Below are positions 1-8,348 of a DNA stretch of 64,000 nt, one piece after another (position 1 is the stretch's first letter; each line of letters starts with the position of its first letter). Origin of the DNA: Streptomyces sp. DT2A-34 (GTDB lineage Bacteria > Actinomycetota > Actinomycetes > Streptomycetales > Streptomycetaceae); assembly GCF_030499515.1 (NCBI RefSeq), contig NZ_JASTWJ010000001.1, forward strand, positions 3,700,001 to 3,764,000. Direction: 5' to 3'. Both the position numbers and the translations under genes were made by a program. Under the pieces are notes generated by a model. It was given only the letters and a program-made list of their open reading frames with translations, made no database searches and was not told where the DNA came from.

Positions 1-1
1 G

Positions 2-880
2 GTGGAGACAGCCGTGAAGACCGCCCGGAAGTGGGGTTACCGGGTCAAGGGTGTGCCGGCGGAGATGGCGAAGATCGTGGTCGCCGGGAACAACTTCCAC
101 GGGCGTACGACGACGATCATCAGCTTCTCCACCGACCCGGAGGCGCGGGCGGACTTCGGGCCGTACACGCCGGGCTTCGAGATCGTGCCGTACGGGGATC
201 TGACGGCGATGCGGGAGGCGATGACGGAGAACACGGTGGCCGTGCTGCTGGAGCCGATCCAGGGCGAGGCGGGGGTGCTCGTGCCGCCGGCCGGTTATCT
301 GCCGGCGGTGCGGGAGCTGACGCGGGAGCGGAACGTGCTGTTCGTGGCGGACGAGATCCAGTCGGGGCTGGGGCGCACGGGTCGTACGTTCGCGTGCGAG
401 CACGAGGGGGTGGTGCCGGATGTGTATGTGCTCGGCAAGGCGCTCGGGGGCGGGGTCGTGCCGGTGTCGGCGGTGGTGTCGTCGGCCGAGGTGCTCGGGG
501 TGTTCCGGCCCGGGGAGCACGGGTCGACGTTCGGCGGGAATCCGCTGGCGTGCGCGGTGGCGCTGGAGGTGATCGCGATGCTGCGGACGGGCGAGTTCCA
601 GGAGCGGTCGGCGGAGCTCGGCGCGCATCTGCACCGGGAGCTGGGGCTGTTGGCCGGGACGGGGCGGGTGACGGCGGTGCGGGGGCGCGGGCTGTGGGCG
701 GGGGTCGACATCGCCCGGGCGTTCGGGACCGGGCGGGAGGTGGCGGAGAAGCTGATGGACCGGGGTGTGCTGGTGAAGGACACCCAGGGGGCGACGGTCC
801 GTATCGCGCCGCCCCTGGTGATCGGGAAGGAGGATCTGGACTGGGGGCTCGCCCAGTTGCGGGGAGTGCTGGGGGTGTGA
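2..880 (+). CDS. rocD: Ornithine aminotransferase (C-terminal part; 5' end outside window)
   Basis: PLP-dependent class-III aminotransferase that moves the delta-amino group of ornithine to 2-oxoglutarate, giving glutamate-5-semialdehyde in arginine breakdown. Seen: the VADEIQSGLGRTG cofactor-binding stretch around residues 115-127 of the visible part (Asp117 contacts the PLP pyridine), the Schiff-base lysine in VLGKALGG (Lys146), and GSTFGGNPLA shortly after. The family is about 400 residues and 292 are visible, so roughly 110 N-terminal residues lie beyond the left edge; the first in-window codon is not the true start. It ends 26 bases before the convergent hydrolase stop. Acetylornithine aminotransferase is the nearest alternative; the VIGKEDLDWGL tail fits RocD better. 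Confidence 0.9.
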   Translation: METAVKTARKWGYRVKGVPAEMAKIVVAGNNFHGRTTTIISFSTDPEARADFGPYTPGFEIVPYGDLTAMREAMTENTVAVLLEPIQGEAGVLVPPAGYLPAVRELTRERNVLFVADEIQSGLGRTGRTFACEHEGVVPDVYVLGKALGGGVVPVSAVVSSAEVLGVFRPGEHGSTFGGNPLACAVALEVIAMLRTGEFQERSAELGAHLHRELGLLAGTGRVTAVRGRGLWAGVDIARAFGTGREVAEKLMDRGVLVKDTQGATVRIAPPLVIGKEDLDWGLAQLRGVLGV

Positions 881-905
881 GTCGGCCGTCGTCCGCCGCC
901 CGGCT

Positions 906-1778
906 TCAGCGGTGTGCGGTGTGGTCGAGGATCGCGGTGGCGAGGGGCTTGTGGGTCTCGGGCGGGAGTGCGTGGCCCATGCCGGGGATCTCGACGACGT
1001 GGGCGCCGTGGATCGTCTGGGCGAGGTGGTGGGCGTGCGGGAGGGGGAAGACCGGTTCGGCGGGGGCTGAGACGACGAGGGTGGGGACCGTGGTCCGGGC
1101 GAGTTGTTCGGTACGGAGCATGCCCGAGTAGTCGGCGCGGCCATGGGCGTCGCCGGGCCGGTGATGGCCGGTGTGGGCGATGACCTTGTGGTCGAGGGTG
1201 CGGAAGTAGTCGGCGTCGAAGGGGATTCGGCCGCCGGACAGGAGCCGCCAGTGGGCGACCCGTCGGTCCAGTTCCGCCTCCCGGCCCTCGTCGGTCCACG
1301 GCTGGGACCACAGTTCCATGATGCGGGGGTCCACGCCGGGGAGTTCCTCCGCCGGGGTGCGGGTGCCGTCCGGGTGGCGGTACGGGGTGTCGCTGAGGGC
1401 GCCCGTGCCGATCAGGGTCGCGCTCAGCAGGCGGTCCGGGTGGTCGGCGATCAGGAGCTGCGTGAGCATGCCGCCCAGCGACATGCCGACGACATGGGCA
1501 CGTGCGACGCCGAGGCCGTCCAGGACCGCGAGGGCGTCGTCGGCGAGGGTGGTGAGGGGGTAGGGCCGGTCGTCGTAGGCCCAGGTGGAGCGGCCGGTGT
1601 CGCGGTGGTCGTAGCGGATCACGCGGTGCTGGGCGGCGAGGAGGCCGACCAGTTCGTCCGGCCAGCCGAGGCCGGAGGCCTGCGCGCCCATGATCAGGAG
1701 GAGCGGGGGCGCGTCGGGGGCGCCGTGGTCTTCCGCCCAGAGGCGGATGCCGGGTGCCGCGTTGATGGAGTGTTCCAT
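906..1778 (-). CDS. Alpha/beta hydrolase
   Basis: Single-domain alpha/beta hydrolase of 290 residues with no signal peptide, so cytoplasmic; substrate unknown. The nucleophile elbow is GMSLGG with Ser100, and the oxyanion region is LLLIMGAQAS near residue 30. The catalytic His lies in GMGHALPPE near the C-terminus. The acid position reads APAEPVFP, with Glu where most relatives have Asp. An AGAGGGAG ribosome site sits 5 bases before ATG 1778. A five-copy pentanucleotide tract (1825-1849) lies in its leader region. It is the last gene of a minus-strand series after the GspS-like ligase, 150 bases away, so it may have its own promoter. Confidence 0.8.
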   Translation of the reverse strand: MEHSINAAPGIRLWAEDHGAPDAPPLLLIMGAQASGLGWPDELVGLLAAQHRVIRYDHRDTGRSTWAYDDRPYPLTTLADDALAVLDGLGVARAHVVGMSLGGMLTQLLIADHPDRLLSATLIGTGALSDTPYRHPDGTRTPAEELPGVDPRIMELWSQPWTDEGREAELDRRVAHWRLLSGGRIPFDADYFRTLDHKVIAHTGHHRPGDAHGRADYSGMLRTEQLARTTVPTLVVSAPAEPVFPLPHAHHLAQTIHGAHVVEIPGMGHALPPETHKPLATAILDHTAHR

Positions 1779-1824
1779 GGGGCTCCCTCTGGTCTGCGAT
1801 TGGGTGCCGGGCTTCCGTCGATGC

Positions 1825-1849
1825 GAGGAGAGGAGAGGAGAGGAGAGGA
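1825..1849. repeat. Pentanucleotide microsatellite (GAGGA)x5
   Basis: Five perfect GAGGA units followed by GAAGGGAG, in the gap between two minus-strand genes. On the hydrolase mRNA strand the tract reads UCCUC repeats, about 45-70 bases before its start codon. It could pair with that gene's own purine-rich ribosome site, and slippage could change its length. The repeat is seen directly; the effect is inference. Confidence 0.85.
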
Positions 1850-1927
1850 GAAGGGAGACGGTGAGAGACGAGACGTATCGTATTGCATCGATGCTGCATG
1901 CGCCACGCAGTTTTCGACGTACGGGCG

Positions 1928-3112
1928 TTACAGGATCACGTGCGGCAGGAAGCGGGCGTACTCGTCGGTGATCAGGCCGGACGACTCACGGATGCCGAGG
2001 CCGGCCGACTCGCCCTCGACGACCCAGGCGCCGAGGACGACGTGGTTGCCGTCGAAGGCGGGGAGCGGGGCCAGCTGCTGGTAGCAGCAGGGCTCGTCAC
2101 GGACGACGGCCTCGGTGCCGGGTTCGTGGATCGTCACGCCCGCGCCCTCCCGGCCCAGCAGGGGCTTGGCGACGTAACCCGTCGTGCCCGCCAGCTCCCT
2201 CGGTCCGTCGAGGTGGGCGGGGAGGAGGTTCGGGTGGTCCGGGTAGAGCTCCCAGAGGACGGCGAGGAGGGCCTTGTTGCTGAGGAGCATCTTCCAGGCG
2301 GGCTCGATCCACAGCGTCGTACCGGTGCCGCCGCCGTTGTCGAGGGTGTCGAGGACGTGGTCGGCGAAGCGGTCGGTGGTGAGCCACTCCCAGGGGTAGA
2401 GCTTGAAGCAGCTGCGGATGAAGCGGAGTTGGTTGTCGACGAAGCGGCCGGAGAGACGGTCCCAGCCGATCTCCTCCATGGAGATCCAGCTGGTGTCCAG
2501 GCCCGCCTGTTCCGCTGTCTCCTTCAGATAGGCGACCGTCATCATGTCCTCGCCGAGTTCGTCGGCCGAGGAGTAGGCGAAGTAGAGGGGACTGCCGGGC
2601 GGGAGCAGGGCGGACTGCTTCTTCCAGGCGGCGACGAGGCGTTCGTGGAGGGAGTTCCACTGGTCGGCGCCGGGGAAGCGCTCCTCCATCCAGAACCACT
2701 GGGGCGAGGCGGCCTCGACCAGCGAGGTGGGGGTGTCGGCGTTGTACTCCAGGAGTTTCGCCGGGCCGGTGCCGTCGTAGTGGAGGTCGAAGCGGCCGTA
2801 GACGGAGGGGAGTTCGGCGCGCCGGCGCCAGGCCTCGGCGACGGCGTCCGCGACGCGTGGGTCGGTGATGCCGAGGTCGGCGAAGCGGCGGGCGGCGACG
2901 ATGTGTTCGGCCGCCGTCAGGCACATGCGGTGGAGTTCCTCGACGACCTCCTCCAGCGCCTCGACCTCCTCCAGGGAGAAGACGTAGTGGGCGCTCTCGT
3001 CCCAGTACGGGCGCAAGGAGTTGTCGGGGTAGCGGGTGAGGGGGTAGATGAGCCCCTGTTCCTCGACGGTCTGCTGCCAGCCGGGGCGGGGCTCGATCGT
3101 GCGGCGCTCCAT
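1928..3112 (-). CDS. Glutathionylspermidine synthase-like ATP-grasp ligase (YgiC-like)
   Basis: 394-residue stand-alone member of the glutathionylspermidine-synthase pre-ATP-grasp family, an ATP-dependent amide-bond former. Seen: the N-terminal YPLTRYPDN / YWDESAHYVFS region, the LLEYNADTPTSLVEA core around residues 115-130, and the C-terminal KPLLGREGAGV ATP-binding loop. It has no amidase domain and no membrane segment. The substrate is unknown: actinomycetes do not make trypanothione, so I do not claim glutathionylspermidine. It starts 15 bases after the stop of a small lipoprotein gene and is probably co-transcribed with it, as in the enterobacterial ygiB-ygiC pair. Confidence 0.8.
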   Translation of the reverse strand: MERRTIEPRPGWQQTVEEQGLIYPLTRYPDNSLRPYWDESAHYVFSLEEVEALEEVVEELHRMCLTAAEHIVAARRFADLGITDPRVADAVAEAWRRRAELPSVYGRFDLHYDGTGPAKLLEYNADTPTSLVEAASPQWFWMEERFPGADQWNSLHERLVAAWKKQSALLPPGSPLYFAYSSADELGEDMMTVAYLKETAEQAGLDTSWISMEEIGWDRLSGRFVDNQLRFIRSCFKLYPWEWLTTDRFADHVLDTLDNGGGTGTTLWIEPAWKMLLSNKALLAVLWELYPDHPNLLPAHLDGPRELAGTTGYVAKPLLGREGAGVTIHEPGTEAVVRDEPCCYQQLAPLPAFDGNHVVLGAWVVEGESAGLGIRESSGLITDEYARFLPHVIL

Positions 3113-3127
3113 CTGTACGGCTCCTAC

Positions 3128-3481
3128 TCAGCCGCCGCTGCTGCCCGAGCCCGAGCAGCCGAAGCCGCCGCGGTCGACGGCCTCGCTGCGGCTGAAGGTG
3201 CCGAAGTCGGCGCGGCCGTCGTCGGTGTCGGCGTCGTAGTACCAGGCGGCGTCGGAGCCGGTGGTCTTCTTCTTGCCGCTCCTGGCGTACGACGAGCTCG
3301 AACTGGTACCGAACGTGCAGTTCTTGTCCGCGATGATCTTGTAGCCCTCGTAGGTGTAGCTGTCGCGGTCGACGCAGCGGCGGTCGGGTTCCGAGCCGCA
3401 GGAGGTCAGGGCCGCCGCTACGACTCCCATGCCGCCGAGCACGACCGTGCTCGAGCGCAGCCTGCGTCGCGTTTCCGCCAT
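3128..3481 (-). CDS. Small lipoprotein paired with the GspS-like ligase (YgiB-like?)
   Basis: 117 residues with a basic N-terminus, a hydrophobic stretch and a lipobox LTSC (Cys at about residue 28), so predicted to be an exported lipoprotein. The mature part is rich in Ser, Tyr and Gly, has paired cysteines (RRCVDRDSY, DKNCTFG, FGCSG) and ends in a Gly/Ser-rich tail. Position directly before the YgiC-like gene suggests it matches YgiB/DUF1190, which also has a Ser/Gly-rich low-complexity form. That match rests on context and composition, not alignment. Confidence 0.7.
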   Translation of the reverse strand: MAETRRRLRSSTVVLGGMGVVAAALTSCGSEPDRRCVDRDSYTYEGYKIIADKNCTFGTSSSSSYARSGKKKTTGSDAAWYYDADTDDGRADFGTFSRSEAVDRGGFGCSGSGSSGG

Positions 3482-3856
3482 GCGTGTCTCCCCCGTCGAA
3501 CCGGTTGTCGTCCGGCGGACAGCTTAGAGATCGGTGAGAGTGCGGCTGCCGGAGGGCCGCCCTTCTCCCGCTTCCCCACTGTCGCTTTGGGTAGTTCGGG
3601 GTGTTCTGTGCGCCGGTGCGGCGATCCTGCCCGTCCCCGCTTCGGCCGGAACGGCCCTCGCTCCCGGACGGGGGGCGGGCCGAATACCGCCGATGCGCGC
3701 CAAATATCGATCGCGCACATTTTCCGGCCGTCCGGCAATTAATTTCCGGAACCTCGCACGGCCGCCGAAAACACCCGAAGAACTACGTTCCGGACAGCGG
3801 GAAAATCTTCGTTGAATCTTTGAACGCCCGCCACGCGTTCTCCGTATTCCAGGGCG
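3482..3856. other. Divergent promoter region before the PABA cluster
   Basis: 375 bases between the minus-strand lipoprotein gene and the plus-strand ABM gene. The right half (about 3690-3830) is clearly AT-richer than its surroundings. It includes AATTAATTTCCGGAACC and TTGAATCTTTGAA, which is expected for promoters and operators. I see no open reading frame with good codon bias and no clear -35/-10 pair. Confidence 0.5.
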
Positions 3857-4435
3857 ATGACCAGTAATCCCGTCACCGTCACCGTGGCCTATCACGTGGT
3901 GCCGGGCCGTGAGGCCGAGTTCCACTCCTGGGGGTGGGCCCTGCTGGGCGCGAGCGCACAGCAGTCGGGGTTCCTGGGGGGTGGCGTACTCGTCGACAAG
4001 GAGGCGGAGTGGCATGTGGTTTATCGCTTCGCCAGCGAGGGCGCGGCCCTGGCCTGGGAGAACTCGAGCGCACGGGCGCAGTGGGACGCCCGGGGGGAGC
4101 CGCTCGGCCGGGAGGCGGGGCGCAGGAGGGTACCGGGCTCCAAGGCGTGGTTCGATGCCCAGACCCTGACGCCCGCACCGCCGGCGCCGCCGTCGAAATG
4201 GAAGTTGTGGTTCGTGAATATGAGCGCGGTTTTCCCGCCCGTACTCCTGTTCAATCTGATCGTACTGCCGTATCTCGGCGGCCTCAATGCGCTTGTCCGG
4301 ACGCTGCTCTTGTGTCTGTGCGTGACGGCACTTGTCACCTGGATTCTGATGCCGCGTCTTCAGCGCTTCTTCCGTAAATGGCTGTATCCACCGCTCCAGG
4401 CGCTGCGCGGTCGGCACAAACGGCGGACCGCATAG
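3857..4435 (+). CDS. ABM-domain protein with C-terminal membrane anchor
   Basis: 192 residues. The first ~100 form an antibiotic-biosynthesis-monooxygenase/Dabb-like ferredoxin fold: VTVAYHVVPGREAEFHSW, then GFLGGGVL and EWHVVYRFASEGAALAWENS. After a Pro-rich linker (about 110-117) come two hydrophobic segments, PPVLLFNLIVLPYLGGL and LLLCLCVTALVTWILMP, and a basic tail. ABM domains act as cofactor-free oxygenases or heme-binding proteins, or have no known activity; here the domain would face the cytosol at the membrane. The gene lies 30 bases before pabAB on the same strand and is probably the first gene of the cluster. Confidence 0.75.
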   Translation: MTSNPVTVTVAYHVVPGREAEFHSWGWALLGASAQQSGFLGGGVLVDKEAEWHVVYRFASEGAALAWENSSARAQWDARGEPLGREAGRRRVPGSKAWFDAQTLTPAPPAPPSKWKLWFVNMSAVFPPVLLFNLIVLPYLGGLNALVRTLLLCLCVTALVTWILMPRLQRFFRKWLYPPLQALRGRHKRRTA

Positions 4436-4465
4436 GCCCGAGAACCATCAGAGGGGGGTGGGTGG

Positions 4466-6763
4466 GTGAAAACCCTGCTCATCGACAATTACGACTCTTA
4501 CACGTACAACCTGTTCCAGCTGATCGCCGAGGTCAATGGCGAGGAGCCGGTGGTGGTCCTCAACGACGCCCCCGCGGACGAGGTCCCGGATCTTGGCGCG
4601 TTCGACAACGTGATGGTGTCACCGGGCCCCGGACATCCGGGTGCGGTGCGGGACTTCGGCATCAGCGCCAGGGTGCTCGCCGCGTCCCCGGTTCCCGTGC
4701 TCGGCGTCTGTCTGGGCCACCAGGGCATCGCTCTCGGGGAGGGGGGCCACGTGGTGCCCGCCCCGGAGCCCCGGCACGGGCATCTCTCCGTGATCCGGCA
4801 TGACGAACGGGACCTGTTCCAGGGGCTGCCGCAGAACTTCACCGCGGTCCGATATCACTCGCTGGCCGTGCGCGAGCCGCTGCCCGAGAACCTGGAGGCC
4901 ACCGCCTGGGCCGAGGACGGCGTCCTGATGGGGCTGCGGCACCGCAGCCGGCCCCTGTGGGGGGTGCAGTTCCACCCGGAGTCCGTCCTCACCGACTACG
5001 GCCACCGCATGCTGGTGAACTTCCGCAACCTCACGGCCGAGCGGGCCCGCAAGCTCCGTACGAAGAACACCGCGATCCCCGCACCGGACGTGGCCGTCCC
5101 CCGCCCCGCAGCCACCGCACCCCACGCCGGCGCCCCCCGCCGGGCCGACACCCCGGCCGACACGGCCGCCCCCTCCGCCAAGGCCGCCCCGGCCACCGTG
5201 ACCATCCCCCGCCCCCGCCGCCCCGGCCGTCCCGCCTACCGTCTGCACACCCGCCGCATCACCACCGCGGTCGACACGGAGGCCGCCTTCACGCGGATGT
5301 ACGCCGGCTCTCCGCGCGCGTTCTGGCTGGACAGTTCGCTGGTCGAGGAGGGCCGGTCCCGCTTCTCGTTCTTCGGTGACGACAGCGGCCCGCTCGCCGA
5401 GTTCGTGCGCTACGACGTGGACAGCGGCCGATGCGAGATCGAGCGGGCGGGGCGGCCCCCGCGCAAGGTCAGGGCGAGCGTCTTCGACTATCTCAAGCGT
5501 CAGCTGACGAACCGCCATGTCGACGCCACCGGGCTGCCCTTCGACTTCACCGGCGGCTATGTCGGCTACTTCGGCTACGAGATGAAGGCCGACTGCGGCT
5601 CGCCGAACCGTCACCGGTCCGAAATCCCGGACTCCTGCTGGCTGTTCGCCGACCGGCTGATCGCGGTGGACCACGAGGCGGGCTTCACCTACGCCGTCTG
5701 CCTGGCGGAGGACACCCCGCAGGCCGCCCGGGAGGCCGCCGACTGGCTGGAGAGCGCGTTGGCGCAGCTCACCTGCGTGGCCTCGGGGCAGCCATCCCTG
5801 CCCGTGCCGGGCGAGGCCGATCCCGGCGCCGCCGAGCCGTGGCTGGTGCGCGACCGGGCGACGTATCTCGCGGACATCGACGCCTGCCGACGGGAGCTGC
5901 GGGCGGGCACCAGTTACGAGATCTGTCTGACCAACGCCGCCCGGTTACCCGCCCCGCCCGACGCCTATGACTTCTACCGGACGCTGCGCCGCGTCAACCC
6001 GGCGCCGTACGCGGCGTTCCTGAGGTTCGGGGACCTCGACGTGGCCGGCTCCTCCCCCGAGCGTTTCCTGCGGGTCGGCCGGGACGGTGTCGCCGAGGCC
6101 CGGCCCATCAAGGGCACCGCGCCCCGCGGCTCCGGGCCGGAGGAGGACGCCCGGCTCAGGGACGCGCTGGCGGCGGACGCCAAGACGCGTGCCGAGAACC
6201 TGATGATCGTCGACCTGCTCCGCAACGACCTGGGCCGGGTGTGCCGGACCGGGACGGTGCGCGTGTCCCGGCTCATGGCCACGGAGACGTACGCCACCGT
6301 GCACCAGCTCGTCTCCACCGTCGAGGGCCGGCTGCGCACCGGCACGGACGTGGTGGACTGCGTCCGCGCCTGCTTCCCCGGCGGTTCGATGACCGGCGCG
6401 CCGAAGCTGCGCACCATGGAGATCATCGACTCCCTGGAGACCGAGGCCCGCGGCGTGTACTCCGGCGCCCTCGGCTACCTGGGCTGCAGCGGCGGCGCTG
6501 ACCTCAGCATCGTCATCCGTACGGCCGTGCTCGCCGACGGTCTGATGCAGTTGGGCGCGGGCGGCGCCATCGTCCTCGACTCCGATCCGGTTGCCGAGTA
6601 CGACGAGATGCTGCTGAAGACGGCGGCCCCGATGCGGGCCCTGCACCAGTACACCGCTGACCGGATACGGGAACAGCGGGAGCGAGCCGCGGTGCGGACG
6701 GCCACCGCGCTCCCGGTGGGCACGCGTCCGCAGCGGCCCTCCGCCGAGGAGCCCGCCCGATGA
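4466..6763 (+). CDS. pabAB: Fused aminodeoxychorismate synthase (PabA-PabB), contains a TTA codon
   Basis: 765 residues. An N-terminal glutamine amidotransferase is followed, after a Pro/Ala linker (about 200-255), by chorismate-binding PabB; chorismate plus glutamine gives 4-amino-4-deoxychorismate. Amidotransferase: DNYDSYTYNL, nucleophile Cys82 in GVCLGHQ, and His/Glu in QFHPES near 170. PabB: PIKGTAPRG with Lys near 549, which marks aminodeoxychorismate rather than anthranilate synthases (PIAGT), and FPGGSMTGAPKLRTMEIID. The start is GTG 4466 with a GAGGGGGG ribosome site. Leu494 is encoded by TTA (5945-5947), so translation should need the bldA tRNA. Such fusions usually belong to secondary metabolism. 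It overlaps the next gene by 4 bases (ATGA). Confidence 0.93.
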   Translation: MKTLLIDNYDSYTYNLFQLIAEVNGEEPVVVLNDAPADEVPDLGAFDNVMVSPGPGHPGAVRDFGISARVLAASPVPVLGVCLGHQGIALGEGGHVVPAPEPRHGHLSVIRHDERDLFQGLPQNFTAVRYHSLAVREPLPENLEATAWAEDGVLMGLRHRSRPLWGVQFHPESVLTDYGHRMLVNFRNLTAERARKLRTKNTAIPAPDVAVPRPAATAPHAGAPRRADTPADTAAPSAKAAPATVTIPRPRRPGRPAYRLHTRRITTAVDTEAAFTRMYAGSPRAFWLDSSLVEEGRSRFSFFGDDSGPLAEFVRYDVDSGRCEIERAGRPPRKVRASVFDYLKRQLTNRHVDATGLPFDFTGGYVGYFGYEMKADCGSPNRHRSEIPDSCWLFADRLIAVDHEAGFTYAVCLAEDTPQAAREAADWLESALAQLTCVASGQPSLPVPGEADPGAAEPWLVRDRATYLADIDACRRELRAGTSYEICLTNAARLPAPPDAYDFYRTLRRVNPAPYAAFLRFGDLDVAGSSPERFLRVGRDGVAEARPIKGTAPRGSGPEEDARLRDALAADAKTRAENLMIVDLLRNDLGRVCRTGTVRVSRLMATETYATVHQLVSTVEGRLRTGTDVVDCVRACFPGGSMTGAPKLRTMEIIDSLETEARGVYSGALGYLGCSGGADLSIVIRTAVLADGLMQLGAGGAIVLDSDPVAEYDEMLLKTAAPMRALHQYTADRIREQRERAAVRTATALPVGTRPQRPSAEEPAR

Positions 6764-8316
6764 CGACCTCACAGTCCACGACCCCGCAGTCCCCCCTGCC
6801 CCCGGCCGAAGCCCGCGCCCCCGGGAATCTCGCCGCCCATCTCGCCGCGCTCGCCGAGCGGCGCGGGTGGACCGACCGGGCCGCCCTCCACCAGGGCCAC
6901 CGGACCTGGACCCATGGCGAGGTGCACGACCTCGCGGCCCGCGCGGCGACCGTGCTCGCCGGCCACGGCGTACGCCCCGGCGACCGGGTGCTGCTCGCGC
7001 TGCCCGACTCCGTCGCCTGGGTGACGGCGTTCCTCGCCACCGCCCGCCTCGGTGCCGTCGCCGTGCTGGTCAACCCGGAACTCCCCGCCGCCGACCACGC
7101 GTTCATGGCCGAGGACACCGGGGCGGTGCTGTGCGTGACGGGACCGGGACCGGAGGACCGGGACGGGGACGGGGACCGGTTCGGTGGCCTGGCCCGCCTC
7201 GGCGCCGACCAGCTCATGGCACTCATCCCCGCCGCCGAGCCCGCCGCCGCCCGACCGGTCCACGCGCACACCCCCCTGTACGTCCAGTACACCTCCGGCA
7301 CCACGGGCCGCCCCAAGGGCGTCGTGCACCGCCACGGCGACCCGAAGACGTACCACGACCTCATCGGCCGGCGCGTGCTGCGGATCACCCAGGACGACGT
7401 GACCCTGTCGGTGTCGAAGCTGTACTTCGCCTACGGCTTCGGCAACGCCTTCGTCTTCCCGCTGTTCTCCGGTTCGTCCGCCGTGCTGGTGGGCCGGCGT
7501 CCGACCCCAGCCGCCGTCGACGAGCTCGTCGCCCGGTACCGGGTGACCGTGCTGTACTCCGTGCCGTCGGCGTACGCCGCCCTGGTGGCCGACCGGGGCA
7601 GCGGGCACGAGGCCTGCTTCGCCTCGGTGCGGGCCGCGGTGACCGCCGGGGAGGGCATGCCGGAGGGGCTGGCGCGGCAGGTCACCGAGCTGCTCGGCGC
7701 GCCGGTGCTGGAGCAGATCGGCTCCACCGAGGCCGGTCACGCCTTCTGCGCCAACAGCTTCCAGCACAACCACCCGGGCACGGTCGGCCGTCCCGTCCCC
7801 GGCTTCGAGGTGGAGCTGCGTGACCGTGACGGGCACCCGGTGCCGGACGGCACGGAGGGCGAGATGTGGGTGCGCGGGCCGACGGTGACGCCCGGCTATC
7901 TGAACCGTCCCGAGGAGACGGCCCGCACCCTGGTGGGCGGCTGGCTGGCCACCCGCGACCGGGCGCGCCGCGAACCGGACGGCACCTACCGGCACCTGGG
8001 CCGCGCCGACGACATGGAGATGGTCGGCGGCATCACCGTCTCCCCGCTGGAGGTGGAGGCCGTGCTGCGGCGGCATCCGGCGGTGAAGGAAGTCGCGGTC
8101 GCCGCCCTCACCGACGCGCGCGGGGTGAGCCGGCTGCGCGCCTTCGTCGTGCCCGTACCGCCGGTGCGGGCCGGGCTGGAGGACGAACTCCTCGGCCTGG
8201 CGCATGAGCGGCTCGCGGCCTTCAAGGTCCCCCGAAGCGCCAGCTTCGTGGCTTCCCTGCCCCACACCGCAACCGGAAAGCTCCGCCGCCACCTGGTCCG
8301 CCAGGGCGCCTGGTGA
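6760..8316 (+). CDS. Benzoate-CoA ligase-like adenylating enzyme
   Basis: 518-residue ANL-superfamily enzyme: carboxylate plus ATP gives an acyl-adenylate, then a thioester. The P-loop YTSGTTGRPKG lies near residues 180-190. It is followed by the KLYFAYGFGNAFVFPL stretch typical of benzoate/4-hydroxybenzoate-CoA ligases and the QIGSTEAGHAF adenylate motif. The C-terminal lid has ATGKLRRHLV with the catalytic Lys. Coupling by ATGA to pabAB makes p-aminobenzoate or a hydroxylated form the likely substrate. Whether the acceptor is CoA or a carrier protein cannot be told; no carrier gene lies in the cluster. Confidence 0.85.
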   Translation: MTTSQSTTPQSPLPPAEARAPGNLAAHLAALAERRGWTDRAALHQGHRTWTHGEVHDLAARAATVLAGHGVRPGDRVLLALPDSVAWVTAFLATARLGAVAVLVNPELPAADHAFMAEDTGAVLCVTGPGPEDRDGDGDRFGGLARLGADQLMALIPAAEPAAARPVHAHTPLYVQYTSGTTGRPKGVVHRHGDPKTYHDLIGRRVLRITQDDVTLSVSKLYFAYGFGNAFVFPLFSGSSAVLVGRRPTPAAVDELVARYRVTVLYSVPSAYAALVADRGSGHEACFASVRAAVTAGEGMPEGLARQVTELLGAPVLEQIGSTEAGHAFCANSFQHNHPGTVGRPVPGFEVELRDRDGHPVPDGTEGEMWVRGPTVTPGYLNRPEETARTLVGGWLATRDRARREPDGTYRHLGRADDMEMVGGITVSPLEVEAVLRRHPAVKEVAVAALTDARGVSRLRAFVVPVPPVRAGLEDELLGLAHERLAAFKVPRSASFVASLPHTATGKLRRHLVRQGAW

Positions 8317-8348
8317 ACCCCATGGAAAGGCACGGAAAGGAACGCCCC

